Shown here: positions 1 to 7,883 of the stretch, piece after piece
Layout: each line of letters opens with the position of its first letter
Numbering within the stretch: position 1 is the first letter of the stretch
Assembly: GCA_029779995.1 (NCBI GenBank)
Contig: JAKOZM010000102.1
Coordinates: forward strand, 1 to 19,789
Length of the DNA: 19,789 bases
DNA from: Actinomycetes bacterium
GTDB taxonomy: Bacteria; Actinomycetota; Actinomycetes; S36-B12; UBA10799
Direction of reading: 5' to 3'
Program-made: the position numbers and the translations under genes
Notes under the pieces: generated by a model
Databases searched by the model: none
What the model was told of the DNA's origin: nothing
What the model saw: the letters and a program-made list of their open reading frames with translations, nothing else

Positions 1-1
1 T

Positions 2-1018
2 CGCGGCCAGCGCGACGCCGACTACATCCGCCGCCTCATCGACGTCCAGCGCTCCCTGGAACTTGCCAGTCGGGGCATCTTGCTCTTCTCGCTGTTCCCG
101 CCGGCCTGGCTGGTGGGAACGACCGGTCTCTCCCTGTCGAAGATCCTGGAAAACATGGAGATCGGGCACAACGTCCTGCACGGCCAGTGGGACTGGATGC
201 GCGACCCGGCCATCCACTCGACCACCTGGGAGTGGGACAACGTCACCCCGGCGGACATGTGGAAGCGTTCCCACAACCAACTGCACCACACCTACACGAA
301 CGTGCTGGGCAAGGACAACGATCTCGGCTACGGCATCATGCGCGTGGACGAGGACATGCGCTGGTCGGCGTTCTACCTGGCCCAGCCGCTGTGGAACTTC
401 ATCAACATGCTGGTCTTCGAGTACGGCATCGCCGCCTACGACCTGGAGATCGGCAAGGTGGTCAAGGGCCGCAAGGACAAGGGCGAGTTCTGGGGCCAGG
501 CCAAAAGGGTGCTCGGCAAGATCCGGCGCAACGTGACCAGGGACTACGTGGTGCATCCGGCGTTGTCCGGGCCGTCGGCGCTGACCACCCTGAGTGCCAA
601 CGCCACCGCTAACCTCGTGCGCAACGTGTGGACCCACTCGGTGATCATGTGCGGGCATTTCCCGTCAGGCGTGCAGACGTTCTCCAAGTCCTCGATCGAG
701 GGTGAGACCAGGGGTCAGTGGTACCTGCGGCAGATGCTGGGGGCCGCCAACATCGACGGTGGGCCGCTGCTGCACCTGCTCACCGGAAATCTCAGTTTCC
801 AGATCGAACACCACCTGTTCCCGGACCTGCCCAGCAACAGGTACCAGGAGATCGCCCCGCAGGTGCAGGAGATCTTCGAGCGCTATGGGCTGGTGTACGT
901 TTCCGGTCCGATGGCCGCGCAGTTGGCACAGGCGTGGTGGAAGGTGGTGCGCCTGTCCCTGCCCAACCCTGAGCCCGCCGCTGAGGTCGGTGTGGACCGC
1001 CCGCGACTCGTTGCCTGA
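2..1018 (+). CDS. Fatty acid desaturase, membrane-bound (5' partial)
   Basis: This is the C-terminal 338 residues of an integral-membrane, di-iron fatty acid desaturase. The reading frame is open from base 2, so the true start lies before the window. All three histidine clusters of the family are visible: HNVLH, HNQLHH about 45 residues later, and QIEHH near the C-terminus. These ligate the two irons that activate O2 to put a double bond into an acyl chain. Hydrophobic stretches surround them, for example around the LLFSLFPPAWLVG segment. By family it should act at the cytoplasmic membrane and need an electron donor, usually a ferredoxin or ferredoxin reductase; none is visible in this window. 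It resembles the DesA3-type acyl-CoA desaturases of actinobacteria, but substrate and double-bond position cannot be read from the sequence. The stop is TGA at 1016-1018, followed by a 108-base gap. Confidence 0.92.
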   Translation, partial: RGQRDADYIRRLIDVQRSLELASRGILLFSLFPPAWLVGTTGLSLSKILENMEIGHNVLHGQWDWMRDPAIHSTTWEWDNVTPADMWKRSHNQLHHTYTNVLGKDNDLGYGIMRVDEDMRWSAFYLAQPLWNFINMLVFEYGIAAYDLEIGKVVKGRKDKGEFWGQAKRVLGKIRRNVTRDYVVHPALSGPSALTTLSANATANLVRNVWTHSVIMCGHFPSGVQTFSKSSIEGETRGQWYLRQMLGAANIDGGPLLHLLTGNLSFQIEHHLFPDLPSNRYQEIAPQVQEIFERYGLVYVSGPMAAQLAQAWWKVVRLSLPNPEPAAEVGVDRPRLVA

Positions 1019-1114
1019 TCGCCCCGGTTTGTTCGGTTGTGCAGACGGTCCGCATGGCTGCCGGGTTATCCACCGCGTAGTTCCTGGTCAGAATAACTTG
1101 TCGTAGTCCCCTCG

Positions 1115-1120
1115 TACGGT
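1115..1120 (+). promoter_or_regulatory. Leaderless -10 box (TACGGT) for the HNH gene
   Basis: TACGGT fits TANNNT and ends exactly six bases before the ATG at 1127, so transcription would start at or next to the start codon. No Shine-Dalgarno sequence precedes the ATG. No convincing -35 box is seen. Confidence 0.55.
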
Positions 1121-1126
1121 GTGGGC

Positions 1127-2236
1127 ATGAACGATTCAGTGGTCGCGGTCCTGGAGGAAGTGTTCTCCGACGAGGATCCGCTCAAGGTCGCGAAGGCCGC
1201 TGAGGCGGTGATCGGGTACTGCCACGCCCAGCAGTTGCAGGCTTTCCATCAGGTGTTCGTGGAGTCTGAGCTGGGTGCCGATCCGGACGGGGTGGTGGTG
1301 GATCCGACCCCGCCGGAGATCGCCTGCGCGATGGTGTGGAGGCCGGGTGCCGCCTCCTCGATGGTGGATGTGGCGGTGGACGTGGTCGAGGATTTGCCGG
1401 TGCTGCTGGCCGCGTTGGCCGACGGTCGCCTCGATTTGGTGAAGGTGCGGGAGATCACTCGCGCCACCCTCGGACTGGCGCCCGCGGACCGGCAGGCGGT
1501 GGTCGAGCGGGCCATCGACTACGCCACCACCCGGACCCGGTCGCAGTTGCGGCCGTGGCTGACCCGGCAGGTCGACCGGATCGACGCCGACGCCGCGGAG
1601 CGGCGCCGTAAGAAGGCCCGCAAGTGCCGCAAGGTCAGCCTGATCCCAGAACCGGATGGCATGGCTACCCTGTCGGCGTACCTGACCGCCGAGGAAGCGA
1701 CTGCCTGTATGAACTCGATCCGGGCGAAAGCGACCACGATTGCCGGGTCGCGGGATGCCAGCCAGGCCGATGTCTTCATCCGGTTGCTGACCGGGGTCAG
1801 CGCGGCCGAGCAGGTCCCGATCGCGGTGATCATGACCGATGACGGGGCGGAGATTGAAGGCTACGGGCCGATCGCCGACGGTCACGCTGACGATCTGCTG
1901 CGCCGCCTGGAACTGCCCTCGGCGATCATCCGGCTGACACCACCACAGCTAAAGATCGGCTACGCACCCACGGTCACGATGCGCCGGTATGTCCAGACCC
2001 GCGACCGGCACTGCCGGTTCCCGGGCTGCGGCCGGCCCGCCCGCTCCTGCGACCTCGACCACATCGTCCCCTGGCCGGCCGGTGCGACTGACGTGGCCAA
2101 TCTGCAGGCGTTGTGCCGCTATCATCACCGCATCAAAACCCACACCGGCTGGCGGGTTGAACGCGGACCGAACAACACCACGATCTGGATCAGCCCCCGC
2201 GGGAAGCGATACACCAGCCGACCCGACGACCCCTAG
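1127..2236 (+). CDS. DUF222 / HNH endonuclease domain protein (13E12 repeat type)
   Basis: This is a 369-residue protein with an N-terminal DUF222-like region and a C-terminal HNH nuclease fold. In the HNH region a zinc-type cysteine pair (CRFPGC, about residue 296) is followed by DLDH at 309-312, an Asn in VANLQ, and CRYHH at 330-334, which are the expected metal and catalytic residues. The family (REP13E12 in mycobacteria) is abundant and often multicopy in actinobacteria; its biological role is poorly defined and it is sometimes linked to repeat or mobile DNA. I chose the ATG at 1127 over the GTG at 1121 because a TACGGT box lies six bases upstream of the ATG. There are no neighbours in the same operon: the desaturase ends 108 bases upstream and rsgA converges downstream. 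I saw no flanking repeats proving mobility. Confidence 0.85.
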   Translation: MNDSVVAVLEEVFSDEDPLKVAKAAEAVIGYCHAQQLQAFHQVFVESELGADPDGVVVDPTPPEIACAMVWRPGAASSMVDVAVDVVEDLPVLLAALADGRLDLVKVREITRATLGLAPADRQAVVERAIDYATTRTRSQLRPWLTRQVDRIDADAAERRRKKARKCRKVSLIPEPDGMATLSAYLTAEEATACMNSIRAKATTIAGSRDASQADVFIRLLTGVSAAEQVPIAVIMTDDGAEIEGYGPIADGHADDLLRRLELPSAIIRLTPPQLKIGYAPTVTMRRYVQTRDRHCRFPGCGRPARSCDLDHIVPWPAGATDVANLQALCRYHHRIKTHTGWRVERGPNNTTIWISPRGKRYTSRPDDP

Positions 2237-2247
2237 AAATGGGATTT

Positions 2248-2261
2248 CCCGCACATGCGGG
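2248..2261. terminator. Hairpin between convergent HNH and rsgA genes
   Basis: CCCGC-ACAT-GCGGG forms a perfect 5-bp stem (6 bp if the inner A-T is counted). It lies 12 bases after the HNH stop and 34 bases after the rsgA stop on the other strand. There is no clear T-tract, so its role as a bidirectional terminator rests on position and symmetry. Confidence 0.4.
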
Positions 2262-2294
2262 CAGCACTAACCGCCGGAATCGCCAGGTACCCCG

Positions 2295-3311
2295 TCAGCG
2301 ATCCCGCTTGATCGCCCGCTGCTGTTTGGCGATCGCCTTCCAGCGTTGCCGTTCTGCCCGGGCCGCAGCCCCGTCGGTCTTACGCGCCAGGTAGGCCAGT
2401 TCGCGGTCCAGGCGTCGCCAACTGTCCAGCCGCTCGGCCGGAAGGGTGCCCTGCGAGACGGCCTCCTGGACCGCGCAGCCAGGCTCGGTGTTATGGGTGC
2501 AGTCGCTGAATCTGCAGTCCGCGGCGATGGCCTGGACATCGGCGAAGCTGTGTGAGAGGGACTGCTCATCACCCCAGATCTGCAGTTCGCGCAGACCAGG
2601 TGTGTCCACGAGGTACGCGCCCCAGGGCAACTCGACGAGCCGCCGCGACGTGGTGGTGTGGCGTCCCTTGCCGTCGAACTGGCGCACGTGGGAGACGGTC
2701 TGCAGGTCGGTACCCGCGAGCGCGTTGAGCAGACTCGACTTGCCGACCCCGGAGGAGCCGAGCACGATGGCACACGAACCGGGTACGAGCACTTCGCGCA
2801 GCTCGGCGAGGCCCTGCCCAGTCACCGAACTGGTAGTGATGGTTTGGATGCCCAGGGACACCGACTGGGCATCGGAGACCATGAGTTCCAGCACCTCGGG
2901 GGACGTGAGGTCGGCTTTGGTGAGCACGATGACTGGGGTGGCACCGGAGTCCCACGCCAGCGTCAGATAACGCTCGAGGCGGCGCACGTTGAAATCGTCG
3001 TCGGCCATGGTGAGCAGCGCAAAGTCGATGTTCGCCGCGATGGGCTGCTCGACCACGGCATCATGCTCCACGTCGCCGGGCCGTTTGCGGACGAGGAAGC
3101 TGCGGCGAGGTTCGATGGTGGTGATCCGGGCGATGGTGTCCACCTCGTGGCACGTCGCGGTGACCCAGTCGCCGACGACGGGCAGATCCTGCTCAAGGTC
3201 TCGGCCGGCGATCGCCTCCAGCGTGGTGCCGTCGTCAGCCTGAATCTCCCAGCGGGTCTTGTGCACCGCGATGACGCGGGCACGCACGCTGACGACGGGC
3301 TGGGTGTTCAC
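2295..3311 (-). CDS. rsgA: Ribosome small subunit-dependent GTPase RsgA
   Basis: This is a 338-residue circularly permuted GTPase that assists late maturation of the 30S ribosomal subunit. From the GTG start at 3311 the order is: an OB-fold-like N-terminal region, a G4-like TKADL at 131-135, the P-loop GSSGVGKS at 185-192, and DTPG at 236-239. A zinc-binding cluster follows with C266, C271, H273 and C279 (C-x4-C-x-H-x5-C). The G4-G1-G3 order is the hallmark of this family. The frame is open 33 codons further upstream, but that extension looks non-coding and overlaps the divergent MFS promoter; GTG 3311 has an AGGA four bases upstream and gives the usual family length. It is divergent from the MFS gene and convergent with the HNH gene, so probably monocistronic. 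Confidence 0.95.
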   Translation of the reverse strand: MNTQPVVSVRARVIAVHKTRWEIQADDGTTLEAIAGRDLEQDLPVVGDWVTATCHEVDTIARITTIEPRRSFLVRKRPGDVEHDAVVEQPIAANIDFALLTMADDDFNVRRLERYLTLAWDSGATPVIVLTKADLTSPEVLELMVSDAQSVSLGIQTITTSSVTGQGLAELREVLVPGSCAIVLGSSGVGKSSLLNALAGTDLQTVSHVRQFDGKGRHTTTSRRLVELPWGAYLVDTPGLRELQIWGDEQSLSHSFADVQAIAADCRFSDCTHNTEPGCAVQEAVSQGTLPAERLDSWRRLDRELAYLARKTDGAAARAERQRWKAIAKQQRAIKRDR

Positions 3312-3319
3312 TGTCCTCG

Positions 3320-3325
3320 AGTATG
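3320..3325 (-). promoter_or_regulatory. Candidate -10 (CATACT) for rsgA
   Basis: On the minus strand CATACT ends eight bases before the GTG start at 3311. It matches TATAAT at four of six positions and would give a near-leaderless transcript. No good -35 is visible. Confidence 0.35.
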
Positions 3326-3380
3326 GAACGTCGCGCGGCCCGGCCGCCAGCGACTTTTCTCCGCTGCCGGGTGCTGGGGC

Positions 3381-3386
3381 TAGCCT
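3381..3386 (+). promoter_or_regulatory. Leaderless -10 box (TAGCCT) for the MFS gene
   Basis: TAGCCT lies exactly six bases before the GTG at 3393, with no Shine-Dalgarno between. The same hexamer and spacing precede the GTG of the hydrolase at 12965. Confidence 0.55.
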
Positions 3387-3392
3387 GGCCCA

Positions 3393-4649
3393 GTGACCGT
3401 GGACGCACACAAGGCGACTGACATCGTGGCGATCCAGCGCCGCACCGTGTCGACCCTGTCGATGACACAGATGCTCAGCGGGATCGCGGTGGCGGGTTCG
3501 CTACCGGCGGGTGCCTTGATCGCGGCAGGACTCGGCGGGGACGGTGCCGCTGGTCTGGCGCAAACCGCCGGCGTGCTGGGGGCTGCTCTGCTGGCGTTGC
3601 CGCTGGCCCGGATGGCGCTGGTCCGCGGTCGCCGGATCGCACTGGCCACTGGATACGCGATCGGGGCGGCCGGGGCGGCCATCGTCGTGTTCGCAGGGGT
3701 TGCCGGCGCCCTGTGGGCGGTGTTGCTCGGCTGTCTGCTGCTCGGGGTGTCCACCGCAGCGGGATACCAGGGCAGGTATGCGGCCACCGACCTCGCGGTC
3801 CCCGAGCACCGCGGCCGGGCGTTGGCCATCGTGGTCTGGGCGGGCACGATCGGCGCGGTGCTCGGCCCCAACCTGCTGGAGTTCACGGGAAACCTTGCGC
3901 TGACGTTCGGCCTGCCGCAGCTCACAGGTCCGTATGTTCTGGCAACGATCGTGCTGATGGCTGGAGCGTTGTTGCTGGTCCTGCGATTGCGCCCCGATCC
4001 ATATCTGCTCGCGCGGTCGATCGCCGCGCGGGCCAGTGGCCAGATCACCCATCCCAGTTTGCGCGATGGCCTGGCTCACCTGCGCGGTCATCGACGGGCA
4101 GTGCTGGGCATCGCCGCCGTCTCGATCGGGCACGTCGTGATGGTCATGGTGATGGTCATGACGCCGGTTCACATGTCGCATGTGGACGTGTCGCTGCAAC
4201 TCATCGGCCTGGTCATCAGCGTGCACGTCCTGGGAATGTTCGCCTTGTCGCCGGTCGTGGGATGGGCGGTGGACCGGTTCGGCCGGGTGGAGGTCATCGT
4301 CGTGGGCGTGATGATTCTGGCCACATCGTGCGTGATCAGTGGGGTCGCGCCCGGCGACGACATCCCGCTGCTCGGTACCGGGCTGTTCCTGCTTGGGCTG
4401 GGCTGGTCCTGCACACTGATCGCAGGCTCGACCTTGCTTACCGATGACGCCGAAGCGGCTGATCGCCCTGCGGTGCAGGGACTCTCGGACCTGTCCATGA
4501 ACGTCGCCGGCGCCCTGGGCGGTGTGATCGCCGGGGTGATCGTGGTGCAGTTCTCCTACGGTCTGCTGTGCGCGGTGGCCCTGATTCCGGTGCTGGCGCT
4601 CGCGGGGTTGGTGGCGACGCCCGCGATGAGGACGGCTCGACATGGCTGA
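3393..4649 (+). CDS. MFS transporter, 12-TM type
   Basis: This is a 418-residue polytopic membrane protein with about twelve hydrophobic segments in two halves, typical of the major facilitator superfamily. After TM2 there is an LARMALVRGRR segment, in the usual place of the basic cytoplasmic loop 2-3 of the family. The second half contains VVGWAVDRFGR, a good match to the same type of loop. The middle segment at the start of the second half alternates Val and Met (VMVMVMVM) and is followed by PVHMSH, giving an unusually Met/His-rich patch. The substrate is not evident; by analogy it is probably a proton-driven exporter, but no adjacent regulator or pathway tells which compound. The GTG start at 3393 is chosen because of the TAGCCT box six bases upstream. 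The DUF2243 gene follows 27 bases after the stop, likely on the same transcript. Confidence 0.88.
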   Translation: MTVDAHKATDIVAIQRRTVSTLSMTQMLSGIAVAGSLPAGALIAAGLGGDGAAGLAQTAGVLGAALLALPLARMALVRGRRIALATGYAIGAAGAAIVVFAGVAGALWAVLLGCLLLGVSTAAGYQGRYAATDLAVPEHRGRALAIVVWAGTIGAVLGPNLLEFTGNLALTFGLPQLTGPYVLATIVLMAGALLLVLRLRPDPYLLARSIAARASGQITHPSLRDGLAHLRGHRRAVLGIAAVSIGHVVMVMVMVMTPVHMSHVDVSLQLIGLVISVHVLGMFALSPVVGWAVDRFGRVEVIVVGVMILATSCVISGVAPGDDIPLLGTGLFLLGLGWSCTLIAGSTLLTDDAEAADRPAVQGLSDLSMNVAGALGGVIAGVIVVQFSYGLLCAVALIPVLALAGLVATPAMRTARHG

Positions 4650-4676
4650 TGGGCTTGCGCGGGGGTAGAAGCCGCT

Positions 4677-5135
4677 ATGAGTCGTTGGGGGGCGTTACTA
4701 CTCGGAGTCGGTCTCGGCGGGTTCGTGGATGGGGTCCTGCTGCACCAGATCCTGCAGTGGCACCACATGTTGTCGCACGTGGAGACCGACGTCGGTCTGA
4801 ACACCCTGGCCGACGGGCTCTTCCACGCCTTCGCATGGGTGTGCGTGCTCGTGGGGTCGTCGCTGCTGGTGGCCGCCTGGCAGCGGGGGTCAGTGGCCCC
4901 CAACTGGTCGCTACACATCGGTCTACTGGTGATGGGCTGGGGTTTCTTCAACCTGGTCGAGGGCATCGTCAACCACCAGCTGCTGGGGATCCACCACGTG
5001 CGGGATGACCTCGGTGGGCCGCTGTTGTGGGATTTCGGGTTCTTGGCGTTCGCGCTGGTACAGATCGGCTTTGGTTGGTGGTTGCGGGCGCGGGGGATTC
5101 GGCAGTGTGACCGGGATTCGGGCGTGCGTGTGTAG
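4677..5135 (+). CDS. DUF2243 family membrane protein
   Basis: This is a 152-residue protein with four predicted membrane helices. It carries the DUF2243 signatures: an N-terminal GVGLGGFVDGVLLHQILQWH segment, a central GLFHAFAW, and NLVEGIVNHQLLGIHHVRDD before the last helix. The repeated histidines next to or within the helices (H in LLHQ, WHH, NHQ, IHH) suggest a metal- or haem-related role, but the family has no established function. It begins 27 bases after the MFS stop and is probably co-transcribed. No strong ribosome binding site is visible upstream of the ATG. The C-terminal tail after the last helix is short and Arg-rich, consistent with a cytoplasmic end. Confidence 0.85.
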   Translation: MSRWGALLLGVGLGGFVDGVLLHQILQWHHMLSHVETDVGLNTLADGLFHAFAWVCVLVGSSLLVAAWQRGSVAPNWSLHIGLLVMGWGFFNLVEGIVNHQLLGIHHVRDDLGGPLLWDFGFLAFALVQIGFGWWLRARGIRQCDRDSGVRV

Positions 5136-5162
5136 ACCCCCGCCGGCAGTGAGCGACTGGGC

Positions 5163-5191
5163 ATTTGTTGCTGCGACACGCCGCGGCAAAT
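5163..5191. repeat. 13-bp imperfect hairpin with 3-base loop
   Basis: The two 13-base arms (starting ATTTG, ending CAAAT) pair around an ACA loop. In RNA form there are two G-U wobbles and one mismatch. The hairpin starts 28 bases after the DUF2243 stop. No T-run follows, so it may be a terminator-like or regulatory hairpin. Confidence 0.4.
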
Positions 5192-5265
5192 CGCACCGTG
5201 TGCCCATTTGCTCGCAATCGCGGACCCCTGATCGATCGGGCACCCACACCGGTCGCAACCGTCCT

Positions 5266-5294
5266 GTTCCAAGGTCCAAACTGGAGGGTGGAAC
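5266..5294. promoter_or_regulatory. Nested inverted repeat upstream of the coiled-coil gene
   Basis: GTTCCA / TGGAAC form an outer 6-bp pair and TCCA / TGGA an inner 4-bp pair, with a 3x3 internal mismatch (AGG/GGG) and a 3-base centre. The element ends 20 bases before the ATG at 5315, just ahead of the ribosome binding site. It could be a dyad operator or a 5'-UTR hairpin. Confidence 0.45.
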
Positions 5295-5314
5295 ACCAAG
5301 GATGAGGAGACGCG

Positions 5315-5827
5315 ATGGGCATCGCCGACATGGCACGGGACAAGGCGCTCAAGGAGCTCTACAAGGCGCGCGAGGACATCGTCCGCTACCAGGAACAGGT
5401 CAGCAAAGCGCAAGCCCACGCGGATGCCGTGCAGAAGGCCGCTGACGACGCGGTTCATGCGCAGAAGTCGGCGGTTCAGGCCCAGATCGACACGTTGAAC
5501 GTCCAGATCGGGCAGGCTCAAAACGACCTGGAGGGCGCTCAGGGTGCCTCCAATCTGACCGATGCGATGACCCAGGTCCCCCTGGTGGGTGGGCTAGCTG
5601 GCCCAGCTCAGCAGGCGGCCAGCGCGAAAGAGTCCCAGGCGCGTGCCGAACTCGACGCCCTGCAGGCGCAGTTGTCGCAGGTGCAGTCGCAACTCAGTGC
5701 GCCCCCGCCCGACCCATCGAGCGACCTGACAAAGGCGCAACTGGATGTCCAGATAGCCAAGACCAAATTGGACGGCGCGCAGACCCGCGAGAAGGTCGCC
5801 CAGAAAGCACTGGACGCGCTGTCCTGA
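5315..5827 (+). CDS. Ala/Gln-rich coiled-coil protein of unknown function
   Basis: This is a 170-residue soluble-looking protein; no domain is recognised. It is rich in Ala, Gln, Asp and Lys, has no Cys or Trp, and has no signal peptide or clear membrane helix. Residues about 5-75 have a long heptad-like pattern (for example EDIVRYQEQVSKAQAHADAV). A glycine-rich hinge (VPLVGGLAGPAQ) follows near residue 90, then a second helix, a Pro-rich break (APPPDPSSD, about residue 130) and a third helix to the C-terminus. This suggests a helical hairpin or bundle. A strong ribosome binding site (GAGGAG, six bases before ATG) supports the start. It stands alone: the neighbouring aldo/keto reductase is convergent and its stop codon abuts this one with no gap. 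A nested inverted repeat sits just upstream. Confidence 0.75.
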   Translation: MGIADMARDKALKELYKAREDIVRYQEQVSKAQAHADAVQKAADDAVHAQKSAVQAQIDTLNVQIGQAQNDLEGAQGASNLTDAMTQVPLVGGLAGPAQQAASAKESQARAELDALQAQLSQVQSQLSAPPPDPSSDLTKAQLDVQIAKTKLDGAQTREKVAQKALDALS

Positions 5828-6964
5828 CTACGTCAGCAGATCGTGCGCGCCTGGCAGCCAGCTCGCGACCTGCTCGGCCAGCGGGGAGTGCGCCAGCGCC
5901 CAAGTGAAGTCGAAGTTGCCGGCGTGGCGCGCGTCCATGCCCGGCAGCCAGTCCGACTCATTGCCAAGCATCCCGTAACGCCACTTCGCGAAACCATCCA
6001 TGCCCCACGCAAGCAGTACGGCGCGTAGCAGCACGGTCATCTCCACATTGATCAGGCCGGGGCAGTGATCCCACGCGGGAATCCCCTGGCCGATCTGCTC
6101 CCAGACCCCCTCGCCGAGGGTCTCGGCCATGGCCGCCAGCAGCCGCGCCGCGGGCTGTTCGATCTCGCTGAAGTCGTGGTCCAGAGCGCCCACTGCGAGG
6201 TCAAAGTCGGACGGGTTCGCGGCACCGATGCTCAGCGTGTGCACCTCGGGTCGGCTCAGGCAGAACAAGGCGTTGAAGACCAGCGGATGCAAAGGTGCGC
6301 ACAGTTCTTGCAGCCGCGGTGAGGGATCGTACAGTCGCCCGCCCTTGTCCGCCGGGCTGATGATGAACACCCCCATGTCCCGCTGCGCAGCCTCCGCGAT
6401 GACCGGCCAGTTGCGCTGGAAGATCCAGTACCAGTGCAGATTGACGTAGTCGAAGTCTGCGGCCAGCGCCTGCTGGATCATCTGCACCGTGCCGTGCGTG
6501 GAGAATCCGACGTGCCCGATCAGGCCGGCCGCCTGCATCCTGCGCGCCACTTCCAGACAGCCGCCGGGGCGCAGCGCCCACCACAACTTCTCGTACGTGT
6601 TGATGCCGTGCAGACCCAACAGGTCGACCCGCGACACCTTCAGACGATCCAGGGATTCCAACACGTGCGCCTCGAACACTGCCGGATCGGGGGTCGGTGA
6701 CACCTTCGTCTGCAGGATCAGGCGCTGCCGGTCCAGATCGGGCATGAGCATGCCGAGTTGCCGTTCGCTGGTGCCATACCCGCGCGCGGTCTCAATGTGT
6801 GTGATGCCCCGGTCCATCGCCGCCTGCACGGTGGCGGCCAGGTTCTCCTGCGCCTCGTCCCGGATGGGTTGACCGCGCTCCGACCAGCTCTGCTGGAAGC
6901 GCATACCGCCACAGCTGAACACGGGCATCTGGAGTTCGGTGCGACCGAAGCGGCGATACAACAC
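5828..6964 (-). CDS. Aldo/keto reductase
   Basis: This is a 378-residue NAD(P)H-dependent oxidoreductase of the aldo/keto reductase superfamily (TIM barrel). The N-terminus MLYRRFGRTELQMPVFSCGG is typical of the open-barrel branch. Three residues of the catalytic tetrad are seen: Y63 (in ARGYGTSERQLG), K87 (LQTK) and H119 (LGLHG). The position usually held by Asp is Glu58 (HIETA), which as far as I recall is common in the subfamily with this N-terminus. The C-terminal 100 residues form an added helical region with NVEMTVLLRAVLL and KWRYGMLGN, replacing the 4Fe-4S ferredoxin tail of related COG1453-like proteins; no CxxC cluster is present. The substrate is unknown. The GTG start at 6964 has a GATACT box six bases upstream on the minus strand, suggesting a leaderless mRNA. 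Confidence 0.9.
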   Translation of the reverse strand: MLYRRFGRTELQMPVFSCGGMRFQQSWSERGQPIRDEAQENLAATVQAAMDRGITHIETARGYGTSERQLGMLMPDLDRQRLILQTKVSPTPDPAVFEAHVLESLDRLKVSRVDLLGLHGINTYEKLWWALRPGGCLEVARRMQAAGLIGHVGFSTHGTVQMIQQALAADFDYVNLHWYWIFQRNWPVIAEAAQRDMGVFIISPADKGGRLYDPSPRLQELCAPLHPLVFNALFCLSRPEVHTLSIGAANPSDFDLAVGALDHDFSEIEQPAARLLAAMAETLGEGVWEQIGQGIPAWDHCPGLINVEMTVLLRAVLLAWGMDGFAKWRYGMLGNESDWLPGMDARHAGNFDFTWALAHSPLAEQVASWLPGAHDLLT

Positions 6965-6970
6965 CGCTCA

Positions 6971-6976
6971 AGTATC
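6971..6976 (-). promoter_or_regulatory. Candidate -10 (GATACT) for the aldo/keto reductase
   Basis: GATACT on the minus strand ends six bases before the GTG at 6964, the same spacing as the other leaderless-type boxes in this window. It matches TATAAT at four of six positions. Confidence 0.4.
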
Positions 6977-7014
6977 GCCGTCCTGACGCACGTCCGCACG
7001 GGCCGGTCTGGTGG

Positions 7015-7020
7015 CACAAT
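7015..7020 (+). promoter_or_regulatory. Candidate -10 (CACAAT) for the Gfo/Idh/MocA gene
   Basis: CACAAT ends eight bases before the ATG at 7029, with no Shine-Dalgarno in between. This would give a leaderless or nearly leaderless transcript. Confidence 0.4.
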
Positions 7021-7028
7021 TACCCGAC

Positions 7029-7883
7029 ATGGAGCCGGTGCGAGTGGGTGTGGTCGGGGCGGGGCCGTGGGCGCAGATGATGCACGCCCCGATGATCAGT
7101 GCAGGAAGTGAAACGGTGCTCACCGCGGTGTGGGGGCGGCGCCTCACGGCCGCCCACGCGCTGGCCGACCAGTACGGCGCGGTGGGTACCGACAGTTTCG
7201 AGGAGTTCCTCACCCAGTGCGACGCGGTGTCCTTCGCGGTGCCCCCCGATGTGCAGGCGGAGTTGGCGCCGGTGGCGGCGCGCGCCGGGAAGCCCCTCCT
7301 GCTGGAGAAACCGATCGCCATGACGTTGCCGCAGGCCCGGGAGATGGTCGCGGCCATCGATGCCACGGGCGTGCCGAGCCAAGTGGTCCTAAGCCGCCGG
7401 TACTCCAAGCGCATCCGGGCGTTCCTCGGGCAGGTCGATGGCATGCAGGTGACCGGGCTGCGCACGTCGTTCGTGTCGGGGGCGTTCCTGCCCGACAGCC
7501 CCTTCCACACCCCGTGGCGCCTGCGCGAGGGCGCCCTGCTCGATGTCGGTCCGCACGTGTTGGACCTGATGGACGCGGTGGCCGGGCACATCGATCAGAT
7601 CGAGTACACCGGCGACACTCACGGGTGGCTCGCGGTCACCACACGCCATGCCAGCGGTGCAGTCGGCCAGGCCAGCATCTCCTCGGTCGTGCCCGGGTTC
7701 CTGTGGGACTGCGACGTCTTTGGCCCGGCCGGCATCGTGTCTGCTCCGCAGCGCCCGGACGATGAGCGCGACGAGGTGCAGCGCACTATCTCCGAGGAGT
7801 TCGCAGGCGTCTGCCGCACCGGGATCTCGCACCCCCTCGACGTGCACCGCGGCCTGTATCTACAGGAACTGATTCAGCGCTGA
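7029..7883 (+). CDS. Gfo/Idh/MocA family oxidoreductase
   Basis: This is a 284-residue NAD(P)-dependent dehydrogenase. The N-terminal Rossmann fold has GVVGAG at residues 7-12, and the family signature EKP sits at 93-95 (LLEKPIAMT), where the Lys acts in catalysis. The C-terminal half contains the alpha/beta sheet domain, including LDVGPHVLDLMDAV, where D and H are typical substrate-site residues. The protein is somewhat short for the family (commonly about 330 or more residues). Substrates of relatives are sugars, inositols and similar polyols; none can be assigned here. The ATG at 7029 is preferred over the upstream GTG at 7011 because the Rossmann strand starts four residues after it. Its last ten bases overlap the 3' end of the convergent FMN-binding protein gene. 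Confidence 0.9.
   Translation: MEPVRVGVVGAGPWAQMMHAPMISAGSETVLTAVWGRRLTAAHALADQYGAVGTDSFEEFLTQCDAVSFAVPPDVQAELAPVAARAGKPLLLEKPIAMTLPQAREMVAAIDATGVPSQVVLSRRYSKRIRAFLGQVDGMQVTGLRTSFVSGAFLPDSPFHTPWRLREGALLDVGPHVLDLMDAVAGHIDQIEYTGDTHGWLAVTTRHASGAVGQASISSVVPGFLWDCDVFGPAGIVSAPQRPDDERDEVQRTISEEFAGVCRTGISHPLDVHRGLYLQELIQR

Noticed and set aside
1066..1074. DnaA-box-like TTATCCACC near 1066
   Set aside because: A single copy with one mismatch and no cluster or replication genes nearby; chance is sufficient.
3501..4643. Long minus-strand ORF opposite the MFS gene (His/Gln/Asp-rich)
   Set aside because: Typical antisense shadow of a GC-rich membrane protein gene; no start signals and no recognisable domain.
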